This document shows positions 18,373 to 26,705 of a stretch of 64,000 nucleotides of DNA, one piece after another. How positions within the stretch are numbered: position 1 is the first letter of the stretch; each line of letters begins with the position of its first letter. Source of the DNA: Neorhizobium galegae. Its GTDB lineage: Bacteria > Pseudomonadota > Alphaproteobacteria > Rhizobiales > Rhizobiaceae. Location of the stretch: positions 62,001-126,000 of the forward strand of contig NZ_JAGIPH010000007.1 in NCBI RefSeq assembly GCF_017877135.1. Direction: 5' to 3'. Position numbers and translations under genes: made by a program. The notes beneath the pieces are model-generated. The model was not told where the DNA came from. It saw only the letters and a program-made list of their open reading frames with translations, and searched no databases.

Positions 18373-19262
18373 TCCGCAGCCTCCTGGCTCTGGCCCAGCA
18401 TCTCGCCGACATGGCCATCGGCGCGCCGTGTTTCGCAATAATCGGTGTCGGAGCAGACGAACATGCGCCCGCCCCGGTCATCCAGCACCACCTCGTCCAG
18501 ATAGACATGGCGGGCGCCGCAGAGCGCGCAGGGCTTGTCAAAGCTCTGCACCTCGAACGGATGGTCTTCGAAATCGAGGCTGACGACATCGGTAAACGGC
18601 GGCACCGCATAGATGCGTTTTTCGCGGCCGGCGCCGAAGAGCTGCAGGGCTTCCGAGCGGTGCATTTTCGGATTGTCGAATTTCGGCGTCGGCGAGGGGT
18701 CCATCACATAACGGCCGGCAACCTTCACCGGATAGGCATAGGTGGTGGCGATGCGGCCGTGGCGGGCGATATCCTCGTAGAGTTTGACATGCATCAGGCC
18801 GTATTCTTCGAGCGCATGCATCTTTCGCGTTTCGGTTTCGCGCGGTTCGAGGAAGCGCAGCGGTTCCGGGATCGGCACCTGATAGACGAGCACCTGACCT
18901 TCCCGCAGCGTGTCTTCAGGGATACGGTGACGGGTCTGGATGACGGTCGCCTCGCCCGTATGGGTGGTGACGGCGACATTGGCGACTTTCTGGAAGAAGG
19001 CGCGGATAGAGACCGCGTTGGTGGTGTCGTCGGCACCCTGGTCGATGACCTTCAGCACATCCTGCGGTCCGAGGATGGCGGCCGTCACCTGCACGCCGCC
19101 GGTGCCCCAGCCATAGGGCATCGGCATTTCGCGCGAGGCGAACGGCACCTGGTAGCCGGGAATGGCAATGGCTTTCAGGATGGCGCGACGGATCATCCGC
19201 TTGGTCTGTTCATCCAGATAGGCGAAATTATAGGCGGCAAGTTCGGTTGCTGGCATGCTCAT
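18369..19262 (-). CDS. phnJ: carbon-phosphorus lyase, radical SAM subunit
   Basis: The 297-residue protein is the catalytic radical-SAM subunit that breaks the C-P bond and releases methane or another alkane from ribose 1-alkylphosphonate 5-phosphate. All four conserved cysteines are present in the order C-x2-C-x21-C-x5-C (CALC ... CSDTDYC). The N-terminal part has FASREMPMPYGWGTGG and the central part DDTTNAVSIRAFFQKV, both typical of PhnJ. The ATG at 19262 overlaps the phnI stop; the much longer open frame upstream is antisense-like coding inside phnI and is rejected. Confidence 0.96.
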   Translation of the reverse strand: MSMPATELAAYNFAYLDEQTKRMIRRAILKAIAIPGYQVPFASREMPMPYGWGTGGVQVTAAILGPQDVLKVIDQGADDTTNAVSIRAFFQKVANVAVTTHTGEATVIQTRHRIPEDTLREGQVLVYQVPIPEPLRFLEPRETETRKMHALEEYGLMHVKLYEDIARHGRIATTYAYPVKVAGRYVMDPSPTPKFDNPKMHRSEALQLFGAGREKRIYAVPPFTDVVSLDFEDHPFEVQSFDKPCALCGARHVYLDEVVLDDRGGRMFVCSDTDYCETRRADGHVGEMLGQSQEAAE

Positions 19263-20365
19263 TCGGCAGCCTCCTGCTGGTCTGTATCCGGGGTCTGATC
19301 GGCCGCGTGCTTTGCGCGCATGCGCCTGACAAGGTCGAGTTCGGCCTGGAAATCCACGTAATGCGGCAGCTTCAGGTGCTCCACGAAGCCGGTCGCCTGC
19401 ACGTTGTCGCAATGGGACATGACGAATTCCTCGTCCTGCGCCGGCGCCACCACGTCTTCGCCGAATTCGTCCGTGCGCAGGGCCCGGTCGACCAGCGACA
19501 TCGACATGGCCTTGCGTTCGCTCTGGCCGAAGGCCAAGCCGTAACCGCGGGTGAACTGCGGCGGCGCCTTGGCCGAGCCCTTGAACTGGTTGACCATCTG
19601 GCATTCGGTGACGCGGATTTCTCCAAGCGATACGGCAAAGCCGAGCTCCGGCACCTCGAACTCCACGTCGACCAGCCCCATGCGGATTTCGCCGACGAAG
19701 GGGTGGGTGCGCCCGTAACCGCGCTGGGTGGAATAGGCGAGCGCCAGCAGAAATCCCTCGTCGCCACGGGCAAGCGTCTGCAGACGCAGGTCGCGCGGCA
19801 TCGGAAATTCCATCGGCTCGCGGGTGATATCGCCGGCCAGATGATCCTCCGGCATGTTTCCATCCGGCTCGATCAGGCCTTCGCCATCGAGAATGTCGGA
19901 GACGCGCATGATCGGCGTGCCGTCGCTTTCGCGAAGGGCTGGCTCTTCCACGGCTTCGTCATCCAGAAGCGAGGGGTCGAGCAGGCGGTGCGTGTAGTCG
20001 AAGGTGGGGCCGAGAAGCTGGCCGCCCGGCAGGTCCTTGTAGGTGGCAGACACGCGCCGCTCCACCTGCATCCGGCCCGTCTCGATCGGCTGCGAGGTGC
20101 CAAAACGCGGCAGCGTCGTGCGGTAGGCGCGCAGCAGAAAGATCGCCTCGATCATGTCGCCGCGCGCCTGTTTGAGCGCAAGGGCGGCCAGCGACCGGTC
20201 ATAAAGCGAGGCTTCCGCCATCACGCGATCCACGGCAAGGCCCAACTGTTCGATGATCTGGCCGATGGTGAGGCTGGGGAGCGAGCGGTCTCCGCGACGG
20301 CGGTCGGCCAGCAGGCGGTGGGCATTGGCGATGGCGGTTTCGCCACCTTTGACGGCAACATACAT
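19259..20365 (-). CDS. phnI: C-P lyase core complex nucleosidase subunit
   Basis: The 368-residue protein is PhnI, which with PhnG, PhnH and PhnL transfers the phosphonate to the ribose of ATP. It is slightly longer than E. coli PhnI (354). The start MYVAVKGGETAIANAHRLL, and the segments SLYDRSLAALALKQARGD, GYGRTHPFVGEIR and SHCDNVQATGFVEHLKLPHYVDF, are characteristic. It begins three bases after phnH, with its end overlapping phnJ. Confidence 0.95.
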   Translation of the reverse strand: MYVAVKGGETAIANAHRLLADRRRGDRSLPSLTIGQIIEQLGLAVDRVMAEASLYDRSLAALALKQARGDMIEAIFLLRAYRTTLPRFGTSQPIETGRMQVERRVSATYKDLPGGQLLGPTFDYTHRLLDPSLLDDEAVEEPALRESDGTPIMRVSDILDGEGLIEPDGNMPEDHLAGDITREPMEFPMPRDLRLQTLARGDEGFLLALAYSTQRGYGRTHPFVGEIRMGLVDVEFEVPELGFAVSLGEIRVTECQMVNQFKGSAKAPPQFTRGYGLAFGQSERKAMSMSLVDRALRTDEFGEDVVAPAQDEEFVMSHCDNVQATGFVEHLKLPHYVDFQAELDLVRRMRAKHAADQTPDTDQQEAAE

Positions 20366-20368
20366 GGC

Positions 20369-20977
20369 TTACACCTCCAGTGCGGTAATCTTGCAGGTGC
20401 GCGGCAGGCCGATCATCTGACGGCCGGCGGTCAGCACCACGTCGAGACCGCGGGGAAACAGCGCCCGGTTGTCGGTCCACTGGGCAAGGAGTTCCGCCGG
20501 GAGCCCCCGTGGCGCCAGATGCGTGACGTCACGGATGCCGGGGCCGGTCAGGTTCAGCGGACGCCCGCCGTCCAGCGCCTCGATCTCGATCACCAGCGTG
20601 GTGGAGCGATCCGGATAGTCCTGGGCGCCGAGCGCGAAATGAGCGATGGCGGGAAGGTGCGCACCGGCCTCCAGAAAGGCAAAGCGCGCCTCGCTCTTTT
20701 CCCGCGTCAGCGGCGCGCCGCAATGGAAGGCAAGCCAGCCGGGAACGTTCGATTGCGCGATCTTCGGCGACAGCCAGACCGGCGTGTCGTGGTCGCAAAG
20801 GGTCAGCATCAGGGCGCCGGCTGCGACACCAAGCGGGGCGGGCGGCATAAGCTCGGGCGTGACAAGGCCAAGACTACCGGGCCGCGCCATGCAATCCATC
20901 AGCGTGCGAAACACCGTCTGGCTGTTGTAGACGGCATCCGGGAAGCCGCCGGTGAAGCCTTCATTCCTGTTGTCCAT
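20369..20977 (-). CDS. phnH: C-P lyase core complex subunit PhnH
   Basis: The 202-residue protein is PhnH (194 in E. coli), a PLP-transferase-like fold subunit of the PhnGHIJ core that has no PLP site. Segments YNSQTVFRTLMDCMARPG near residues 17-34 and LTLCDHDTPVWLSP near 58-71 identify it. The ATG shares one base with the phnG stop (TGATG), indicating coupled translation. Confidence 0.93.
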   Translation of the reverse strand: MDNRNEGFTGGFPDAVYNSQTVFRTLMDCMARPGSLGLVTPELMPPAPLGVAAGALMLTLCDHDTPVWLSPKIAQSNVPGWLAFHCGAPLTREKSEARFAFLEAGAHLPAIAHFALGAQDYPDRSTTLVIEIEALDGGRPLNLTGPGIRDVTHLAPRGLPAELLAQWTDNRALFPRGLDVVLTAGRQMIGLPRTCKITALEV

Positions 20978-21441
20978 CAGTCTTCTCCTCGCACCATGGT
21001 GAAGAAATCCACCTTCGTCGCCGCTGTCTCGTTTTCGCGCCGGGCGGCATCCGCCGCCTGCCGCTGTTCGATCGGGGCAAGCAGGCTGGTTTCGACAAAA
21101 TCCCGGTGCCGTTCGTTCTGGCCGAGCGCATCGAAAAGCGCGGCAAGTTCTGCGGCGCGCCGGTCCGTGCCAAGACGGTAGCCATGGCCCACGGTGCCGT
21201 CGGCCACCCTCACCGTGGCGCGGCTGACGGTGGTTTCGCCGAGGTTGAAGGGCGCACCGCCACCCCCGATGCGACCACGCACCATGACGAGCCCGGTTTC
21301 GGGCCCCCGCAGCAATTCATGGCCAGGTCTATCGGCGAGCGCCTGCCAGGCGGCCTCGAGTTCCGGACGGGTGGCGCGGGCAAGGAGGTCGAGACCGCGC
21401 TTGCGACCGGTCTCGTGCGGACTGTTCAGAGCTTTGTTCAT
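20977..21441 (-). CDS. phnG: C-P lyase core complex subunit PhnG
   Basis: The 154-residue protein is PhnG (150 in E. coli), a small C-P lyase core subunit. Recognisable stretches are RGPETGLVMVRGRIGGGGAP and RATVRVADGTVGHGYRLG. I chose the ATG at 21441, which has GAGG seven bases upstream; the ATG at 21474 would place the start inside the phnF operator. It is the first gene of phnGHIJKL and is divergent from phnF. Confidence 0.93.
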   Translation of the reverse strand: MNKALNSPHETGRKRGLDLLARATRPELEAAWQALADRPGHELLRGPETGLVMVRGRIGGGGAPFNLGETTVSRATVRVADGTVGHGYRLGTDRRAAELAALFDALGQNERHRDFVETSLLAPIEQRQAADAARRENETAATKVDFFTMVRGED

Positions 21442-21454
21442 CGTCAGCCTCATA

Positions 21455-21474
21455 TTGTCTAATAATATAGACAA
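21455..21474. promoter_or_regulatory. inverted repeat in the phnG-phnF divergent promoter, probable PhnF operator
   Basis: TTGTCTA and TAGACAA form a perfect seven-base inverted repeat separated by six bases, centred between the phnG and phnF starts. GntR/UTRA regulators such as PhnF usually bind short palindromes of the form GTCTA-TAGAC next to their own gene. The dyad is seen; binding by PhnF is inferred from position and family. Confidence 0.6.
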
Positions 21475-21533
21475 CCATACAATTTAGTGTAGAGATACCC
21501 TGCAGGCATGACGGGCTTATGACAAGGAGCAAA

Positions 21534-22256
21534 ATGATCCAGCGACAGAAAGGCGTGGCGCTCTGGCGCCAGATTGCCGACCGCATTCGCGCAAATATCG
21601 CCGCGGGCGATTACGACGTCACCGGCCGCGTCCCGGCCGAAACCGCATTGGCGGAAGAATTTGCCGTCAACCGCCACACGGTGCGGGCAGCCCTTGCGGC
21701 GCTTTCCCAGGAAGGCATCGTCCGGGCAGAACAGGGGCGCGGCACACTGATTGCCCAGCGCGACAAGTTCGATTTTCCCATCAGCCGGCGCACCCGCTTC
21801 ACGCAGGGCATCGGCGAGCAGGCGCGCGACCTGCAGGGTGTCCTTCTGTCGGCGCGGGAGGAAGCGGCCAATACAAGTCTTTCCCGATGGCTGAAGGTTG
21901 CCCCCGGCACCCGGCTGATCCGGCTCGAAACCGTGCGCAAGGCGGATGGGCGGGCGCTGTCACGCGCGACAAGCTGGTTTCCAGCCGACAGGTTTTCCGG
22001 CATCGATACGGTGTTTCAGAAGTCCGGCTCGATCACCCGGGCGCTCGCCGCCTTCGATGTTGCCGATTACCTGCGCGATGTGACCGAGATTTCCGCCGGG
22101 CATGCCGAACCGGACGACGTGGCCGATCTTGGCCTGACGCCGGGCGCCATCGTGCTCGTCACCAAGGCGCTCAATACCGATCTCGAAGCCGTTCCCATCC
22201 AGTTCGCCATCACGCGCTTTCCCGCCGATCGCGTGCAGTTCACGGTGCGCACCTGA
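21534..22256 (+). CDS. phnF: phosphonate-operon GntR-family regulator
   Basis: The 240-residue protein has an N-terminal winged helix (about residues 12-75, with AETALAEEFAVNRHTVRAAL) followed by a UTRA ligand domain (about 90-240). This is the PhnF architecture within the HutC subfamily. It is divergent from phnG, with an inverted repeat between them, and likely represses the C-P lyase operon. The ATG at 21534 follows AAGGAG; an in-frame ATG at 21519 would add five residues. Confidence 0.9.
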   Translation: MIQRQKGVALWRQIADRIRANIAAGDYDVTGRVPAETALAEEFAVNRHTVRAALAALSQEGIVRAEQGRGTLIAQRDKFDFPISRRTRFTQGIGEQARDLQGVLLSAREEAANTSLSRWLKVAPGTRLIRLETVRKADGRALSRATSWFPADRFSGIDTVFQKSGSITRALAAFDVADYLRDVTEISAGHAEPDDVADLGLTPGAIVLVTKALNTDLEAVPIQFAITRFPADRVQFTVRT

Positions 22257-22349
22257 CGCCGCACCCTTGCTTCGGTGCCGGGTGGATTATCGCCTAGCCT
22301 GCCCCATTTTGACGAGGAATTGCCGGCAAGTCCCTTCGCTTGACTTGCC

Positions 22350-22363
22350 TGTTATCGATACCA
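22350..22363. promoter_or_regulatory. LacI-type operator candidate before the gluconate genes
   Basis: TGTTATCGATACCA is a 14-base near-perfect palindrome (one mismatched pair) about 40 bases before the SDR start. The form TGTTA-TCGA-TAACA is typical for LacI-family gluconate repressors. No such regulator gene lies next to it in this window. Confidence 0.45.
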
Positions 22364-22399
22364 TAAATGCCTCCACAGCATGAGGTGAGGGAGGAAAGC

Positions 22400-23155
22400 A
22401 TGAGCCTTGAATTGTTCAATCTGGCCGGAAAACGCGCGCTGGTGACCGGTTCGTCGCAAGGCATCGGCTTTGCTCTCGCCAGGGGATTGCAGACAGCCGG
22501 CGCAACCGTCGTGCTGAACGGACGCGATGGCGGGAAGCTTGCGGCAGCCTCGCTTGAACTGGGTGGCGTCCAGACGCTTGCCTTTGACGCCACCGATCAT
22601 GCAGCCGTAAAGGCGGCGGTAGATGGTTTCGAATCGGGGCAGGGTGCCATCGACATCCTGGTCAACAATGCCGGCATGCAGCACCGCGCGCCCCTCGAAG
22701 ATTTTCCGGCCGATGCGTTCGAGCGCCTGATGCGGACCAACGTATCGAGTGTGTTCAATGTCGGCCAGGCGGTCGCCCGCCACATGATCGCGCGCGGTCG
22801 CGGCAAGATCATCAACATTGCCAGCGTCCAGACCGCCCTTGCCCGCCCGGGGATCGCGCCTTATACGGCAACCAAGGGTGCGGTTGCCAACCTCACCAAG
22901 GGCATGGCCACCGACTGGGCAAAACATGGCCTTCAATGCAATGCGATTGCGCCCGGTTACTTCGATACGCCGCTCAATGCCGCGCTTGTCGCCGATCCTG
23001 CGTTTTCGGCCTGGCTTGAAAAGCGCACGCCGGCGGCCCGCTGGGGAAAGGTCGAGGAACTCGTCGGCGCCTGCATCTTTCTGAGCTCCGAGGCTTCCTC
23101 TTTTGTGAATGGACACGTGCTTTATGTCGACGGTGGAATCACAGCGTCTCTCTGA
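22400..23155 (+). CDS. SDR oxidoreductase, probable gluconate 5-dehydrogenase
   Basis: The 251-residue short-chain dehydrogenase has the cofactor motif TGSSQGIGFALA near residues 16-27, NNAG near 90, and the catalytic set S ... Y-x3-K (NIASVQ, YTATKGAV). Segments MQHRAPLEDFP, IAPGYFDTPLN and ARWGKVEEL resemble gluconate 5-dehydrogenases (Ga5DH/IdnO), which interconvert 5-ketogluconate and gluconate. The start at 22400 follows GAGGAAAG. It overlaps the gluconokinase gene, which strongly supports the gluconate assignment. Confidence 0.85.
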   Translation: MSLELFNLAGKRALVTGSSQGIGFALARGLQTAGATVVLNGRDGGKLAAASLELGGVQTLAFDATDHAAVKAAVDGFESGQGAIDILVNNAGMQHRAPLEDFPADAFERLMRTNVSSVFNVGQAVARHMIARGRGKIINIASVQTALARPGIAPYTATKGAVANLTKGMATDWAKHGLQCNAIAPGYFDTPLNAALVADPAFSAWLEKRTPAARWGKVEELVGACIFLSSEASSFVNGHVLYVDGGITASL

Positions 23156-23660
23156 CGCGACGCAGCGCCTCGTGCTGATGGGGGTCGCCGGGTCCGGCAA
23201 GTCCTCCGTCGGCGAGGCGCTGGCAAGAAAGATCGGCGCCCGCTATTTCGATGGCGACGACCTGCACCCGAAAGCCAATATCGAAAAGATGAGCAGGGGC
23301 GAGGCGCTGAACGATGACGACCGCTGGCCCTGGCTGACGCTGGTGGGCGAGGCGTTGGCCAAAACAGACGGCAGACTGATCATCGGTTGCTCGGCGCTGA
23401 AGCGCATCTACCGTGACCATATCCGCGCCAAGGCCGAAGGTCCGGTGATCTTCGTGCATCTTTCCGGATCGCGCGCGGTGATTTCGGCCCGCATGGGTGC
23501 GCGCACCGGCCATTTCATGCCGACGACGCTGCTCGACAGCCAGTTTGCCGCCCTTGAACCGCCGGCGGCCGACGAACACGCCATCACCGTCGATATTGAC
23601 CAGAGCCTTGACGGCGTGGTGGCGCAGATTGCCGCAAGACTGGCGGATTGGCAGCCGTAA
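23124..23660 (+). CDS. gntK: gluconokinase
   Basis: The 178-residue kinase phosphorylates gluconate to 6-phosphogluconate. It has the P-loop GVAGSGKSSVGE near residues 19-30, the substrate segment FDGDDLHPKANIEKMSRG, LNDDDRWPWL, CSALKRIYRD and HFMPTTLLDSQFAALEPP, all standard for GntK. The ATG at 23124 gives an N-terminus like that of E. coli GntK and lies 32 bases inside the preceding SDR gene. An ATG at 23109 is also open. Together the pair channels ketogluconate or gluconate into central metabolism. Confidence 0.92.
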   Translation: MSTVESQRLSDATQRLVLMGVAGSGKSSVGEALARKIGARYFDGDDLHPKANIEKMSRGEALNDDDRWPWLTLVGEALAKTDGRLIIGCSALKRIYRDHIRAKAEGPVIFVHLSGSRAVISARMGARTGHFMPTTLLDSQFAALEPPAADEHAITVDIDQSLDGVVAQIAARLADWQP

Positions 23661-23722
23661 GCGGCCTTTGGCGGGCACGGATACGGTACGATCCAGCGGG
23701 CGATTGCCGATGCGAACAGGCG

Positions 23723-25270
23723 TCAGCCGGGCCTGTTCTGGGCGGCAACAGCCAAACCTTCGCCGCGCGGATCGTGGGCGCCGATGACATCGCCGCTATC
23801 CTCTATACGGATTGCGCCCGCCTGGCCAAACAGGGGCGAAAGGGCAGCAAGAGGCGCAACGACATGGCCGCAGGCTGACATGTCGTTGATGACGGCATGC
23901 GGAAGCGAGGCTTCGAGCTTCAGGCTGTCGCGACTGTCGGAAAATGTCTTGCCGAGCAGGAAGCGCGGCTGCGCCAGGGCCTGGTGCGGGCTCATGCCGT
24001 GGTCGATCAGTCCCGTCAGCAGCACGGCCAGCGTTTGCGGCTGACCATCGGCGCCCTGCGTGCCATAGATCAGGTGCGGACGCCCATCCTTCAGCGCCAT
24101 GCCGGGGTTTAAGGTATAAAACGGCCGTTTTCCCGGCGCGACGGCATTGGGATGCGCCGGATCGATGGAAAAGGCAGCGCCCCTGTTTTGCCAGAGAATG
24201 CCGGTATCGCCGACCACGACGCCGCTTCCCCAGTCGAAATAGGTGCTTTGCAAGACGCTTGCACTGTTACCCTTGCCATCCACCACGCCAAAAAACACCG
24301 TATCCCCGTGCTGATAGGGATGCGGCCAGGAAAGCGCCGTTTCGGATTGAATGGCTGCCGCCTTGGCATCCAGACGGGCGCGGTCAAGGCAGGAGGCGGT
24401 AATCGCCTCGACGTCGCCATCGGCAATCTGGCCACGGTCGAGAAACGCCTGTTTCACGGCCTCCACGATCAGATGGTAGCGCGCGCTGCCTTCCGCCGGA
24501 AGATTTTTCAGATCAAAGCGGGACAGGATGCCGAGAATGGCAAGGGTCGAGATGCCCTGCGTCGGCGGCGGTGGCGCCAGAAGCGTCAGGCCGCGATAGT
24601 CGAGCGTTGCCGGTTCTGCCGTGCGGGTGCGGGTTTGCGCCAGATCCTGCAGCGTGAGCGGCGATCCGGCAGCGAGAAGTCCATCCGCGATGCGTCTGGC
24701 CAATTCGCCCTCATAGAACGAGCGGGCACCGTCTCTGGCAAGAAGCCGCAGGCTTTCGGCCAATTGCGGCTGTCGAAACGGGCCGCTCCTGCCGCGGTGG
24801 TCGAAAATCGCGCAAAATCCCGGCCACTGCGCAATCTCCTCATCGCGGAAATCAAGCCAGAAACCTTGTGACGCCGTCGGCGCATATCCCTCTTCAGCAA
24901 GCTGGATGGCCGGCGCAATCAAGGCCGAAAAGCCGGCCTGTCCGCCCCAGTGCCGCGCGCCGTAGTCCAGCGCATGTTGCCAGCTATCGACCGCAGCCGC
25001 CGACGTGATGGCAGACCCCGGCCCCCTCAGCGGGACCGGCTGATCATAGGCGGGCAGGGTCTGCGCCGCAGCCCCGATGCCGAGAAACGAGGCTTTGCGC
25101 CCCTGGCGGTCTGCCACCAGCCAGACGGCATCGCCACCCAACCCGCAGAAATGCGGCATGGTCACAGCCAGAACGGCGGCTGTGGCGACGGCAGCTTCAA
25201 TGGCATTGCCCCCGGCATCCAGCACGGCCGCCCCCGCCGCACTTGCCAGCGGATGCGGGCTGGTGACCAT
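23723..25270 (-). CDS. gamma-glutamyltransferase-family Ntn hydrolase, possibly oxamate amidohydrolase-like
   Basis: The 515-residue protein belongs to the gamma-glutamyltransferase family of self-processing Ntn hydrolases. It has the N-terminal GGNAIEAAVATAAVLAVTMPHFCGLGGD stretch (read in parts), a probable nucleophile threonine in GDTVFFGVVD near residue 325, and the C-terminal NPGMALKDGRPHLIYGTQGADGQ. No signal peptide is visible, so it would act in the cytoplasm. The PH-x2-GLGGD-x-VWL segment reminds me of HpxW oxamate amidohydrolase rather than classical Ggt. The ATG at 25270 has no clear ribosome site, and the frame stays open a further 15 codons upstream. It diverges from a GntR regulator. 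Confidence 0.72.
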   Translation of the reverse strand: MVTSPHPLASAAGAAVLDAGGNAIEAAVATAAVLAVTMPHFCGLGGDAVWLVADRQGRKASFLGIGAAAQTLPAYDQPVPLRGPGSAITSAAAVDSWQHALDYGARHWGGQAGFSALIAPAIQLAEEGYAPTASQGFWLDFRDEEIAQWPGFCAIFDHRGRSGPFRQPQLAESLRLLARDGARSFYEGELARRIADGLLAAGSPLTLQDLAQTRTRTAEPATLDYRGLTLLAPPPPTQGISTLAILGILSRFDLKNLPAEGSARYHLIVEAVKQAFLDRGQIADGDVEAITASCLDRARLDAKAAAIQSETALSWPHPYQHGDTVFFGVVDGKGNSASVLQSTYFDWGSGVVVGDTGILWQNRGAAFSIDPAHPNAVAPGKRPFYTLNPGMALKDGRPHLIYGTQGADGQPQTLAVLLTGLIDHGMSPHQALAQPRFLLGKTFSDSRDSLKLEASLPHAVINDMSACGHVVAPLAALSPLFGQAGAIRIEDSGDVIGAHDPRGEGLAVAAQNRPG

Positions 25271-25398
25271 GCCGCCGGCGGTTTTGTGGTGCTCTGGGGT
25301 CAGCTCGTCTGTTTCTCATTGATAACATAGGGCGGGACAGCGCAATCGCCGTGCCATCCCGCGAGGATCGGCGTTCGACAGGCAGGCAGGATCGCGCT

Positions 25399-25414
25399 AA
25401 AGTGCATGCACTTT
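25399..25414. promoter_or_regulatory. perfect palindrome between the GGT-family gene and gntR, probable operator
   Basis: AAAGTGCATGCACTTT is a 16-base perfect palindrome between the divergent hydrolase (start 25270) and GntR (start 25515) genes. A near copy lies at 26654-26669. Both position and recurrence point to a site for the adjacent GntR protein. Confidence 0.6.
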
Positions 25415-25514
25415 GCAACTAACCTGCCAGTCCATATGGCACTTGGCAAGCGGCGGACCGCGTTGAATTTCAAGCCCATTGCCCGTATGCAGGGCAGGGA
25501 AGGCAGGACACGGC

Positions 25515-26228
25515 ATGGCAGCGAAGAAAACGACGGCCCGCGGCGAGGCAGATCGGCTCTCCCTCATCTGCAAGGCGATCCGCCGTGCGATCCTGGAGCG
25601 TGCGCTGTTGCCGGGAGACCGGCTGCCGGAAGATGCGCTTGGCGAACGGTTCGGCGCCAGCCGCACGATCGCTCGCCATGCGCTTGGCCAGCTTGCAGCC
25701 GAGGGACTGGTGGACCTGCGGCGCAACCGCATGGCCATCGTTGCCGCCCCATCCTTTTCCGATGCGCGTGACATCTTCGATCTGCGCATCGTTCTGGAAC
25801 GGCAGGTGGTGCGGCATCTGGCGGGAAAGCTGAGCGACCGCGACGTCAGGCAGTTACAGGCCATCATCGCGGCAGAGCATGACGCGCGCCATGGCGCCGA
25901 TGGCACCGCCATCCGGCTTGCCACCGAATTCCACGTCGCGCTTGCCGAGATGACGGGAAAGCCGATCCTCATCCGCTATGTGACGGAAATCTGTTACCGC
26001 GCCGGCCTGGCGCTCTCGGCCTTCGGCCGGCCCCATTCCTCCGACTGTGCGGTGAGCGAACATCTCGACCTCATCGAAGCGATCCGCAGCGGGCCGGCGG
26101 AGAGGGCGGCAGACATGATGGAAGCGCATCTGGAGGCCGTGGCCTCCCGCGCGCTTCTTCAGCCATCCGATGCGCGCGGCCGCGACCTCATGAATATCCT
26201 GGCGCCCTATGCGGCAGAGCCCGGCTGA
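25515..26228 (+). CDS. GntR-family (FadR/FCD type) transcriptional regulator
   Basis: The 237-residue protein has a GntR winged helix (about residues 10-75, LPEDALGERFGASRTIARHAL) and an all-helical FCD domain (about 90-220). The FCD metal/ligand residues are partly visible in EFHVALAEMTG and EHLDLIEAI. It is divergent from the GGT-family gene and overlaps, tail to tail, the NTF2-like gene by 22 bases. It probably controls the two neighbouring promoters through the repeated palindrome. The ATG at 25515 follows AGGACA; an in-frame start at 25479 is less likely. Confidence 0.85.
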   Translation: MAAKKTTARGEADRLSLICKAIRRAILERALLPGDRLPEDALGERFGASRTIARHALGQLAAEGLVDLRRNRMAIVAAPSFSDARDIFDLRIVLERQVVRHLAGKLSDRDVRQLQAIIAAEHDARHGADGTAIRLATEFHVALAEMTGKPILIRYVTEICYRAGLALSAFGRPHSSDCAVSEHLDLIEAIRSGPAERAADMMEAHLEAVASRALLQPSDARGRDLMNILAPYAAEPG

Positions 26229-26623
26229 CGGGCCACACTCGGATCCAGGATCCACTCGGCGCTGTCGTTCCACACATCGGTTTCGATGATCAGCCCGTCA
26301 CGCACCACAAACCGGTCGACATAGCGGTTATGGTCAAAACCGGTGCCATCCGGCCAGGCCCCATAGAGAAAGCCGAGGCTGTAGACGATGGTTTCCGTTT
26401 CGCCCGGCACCACGTCATAGCGCTCGATGCGCTTCTTCACCCAGGCATAGCGGGCCGCATTGAAGCCGGTTGGGCCGGAGGGCGTGTGAAACACCCGATT
26501 GCCGGTGAAGCGGCAGAGAAATTCCGGCGCGACAAAGCTGGCCGCCCGCACAGGATCCGGCGCCATCGAAGCCTCAAGATAATCCTTCACCGCCTGCAGA
26601 TCGCGTTCGGTCTTCTCATGCAT
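26207..26623 (-). CDS. SnoaL/NTF2-fold protein
   Basis: The 138-residue protein has the size and pattern of the SnoaL-like or nuclear-transport-factor-2 fold: a helical N-terminus with ERDLQAVKDYLEASMAPDP and alternating beta strands with aromatic residues (YDVVPGETETIVYSLGFLYG, FDHNRYVDRFVVRDGLI). This fold hosts small isomerases, hydrolases and dehydratases, so a reaction cannot be named. It is divergent from the amidohydrolase gene, with a putative GntR site between them. Confidence 0.7.
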   Translation of the reverse strand: MHEKTERDLQAVKDYLEASMAPDPVRAASFVAPEFLCRFTGNRVFHTPSGPTGFNAARYAWVKKRIERYDVVPGETETIVYSLGFLYGAWPDGTGFDHNRYVDRFVVRDGLIIETDVWNDSAEWILDPSVARQPGSAA

Positions 26624-26653
26624 GGCGGGGCTCCCTGTTGTCAGCCTTGGCTA

Positions 26654-26669
26654 AAAGTGCATACAGTTT
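26654..26669. promoter_or_regulatory. imperfect copy of the GntR-type palindrome
   Basis: AAAGTGCATACAGTTT differs at two positions from the perfect palindrome at 25399-25414 and lies between the divergent NTF2-like and amidohydrolase genes. The recurrence suggests a common regulator for the three catabolic genes. Confidence 0.5.
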
Positions 26670-26705
26670 CAGCTTAAGCGAAACGCGCCCGGAGTTGCAA
26701 GCGTG

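Noticed and set aside
19247..21181. Very long open frame (about 640 codons) on the + strand across phnI, phnH and part of phnG
   Set aside because: It is antisense to well-supported phn genes, is rich in Arg, His and Gln as expected of high-GC shadow frames, and has no recognisable domain.
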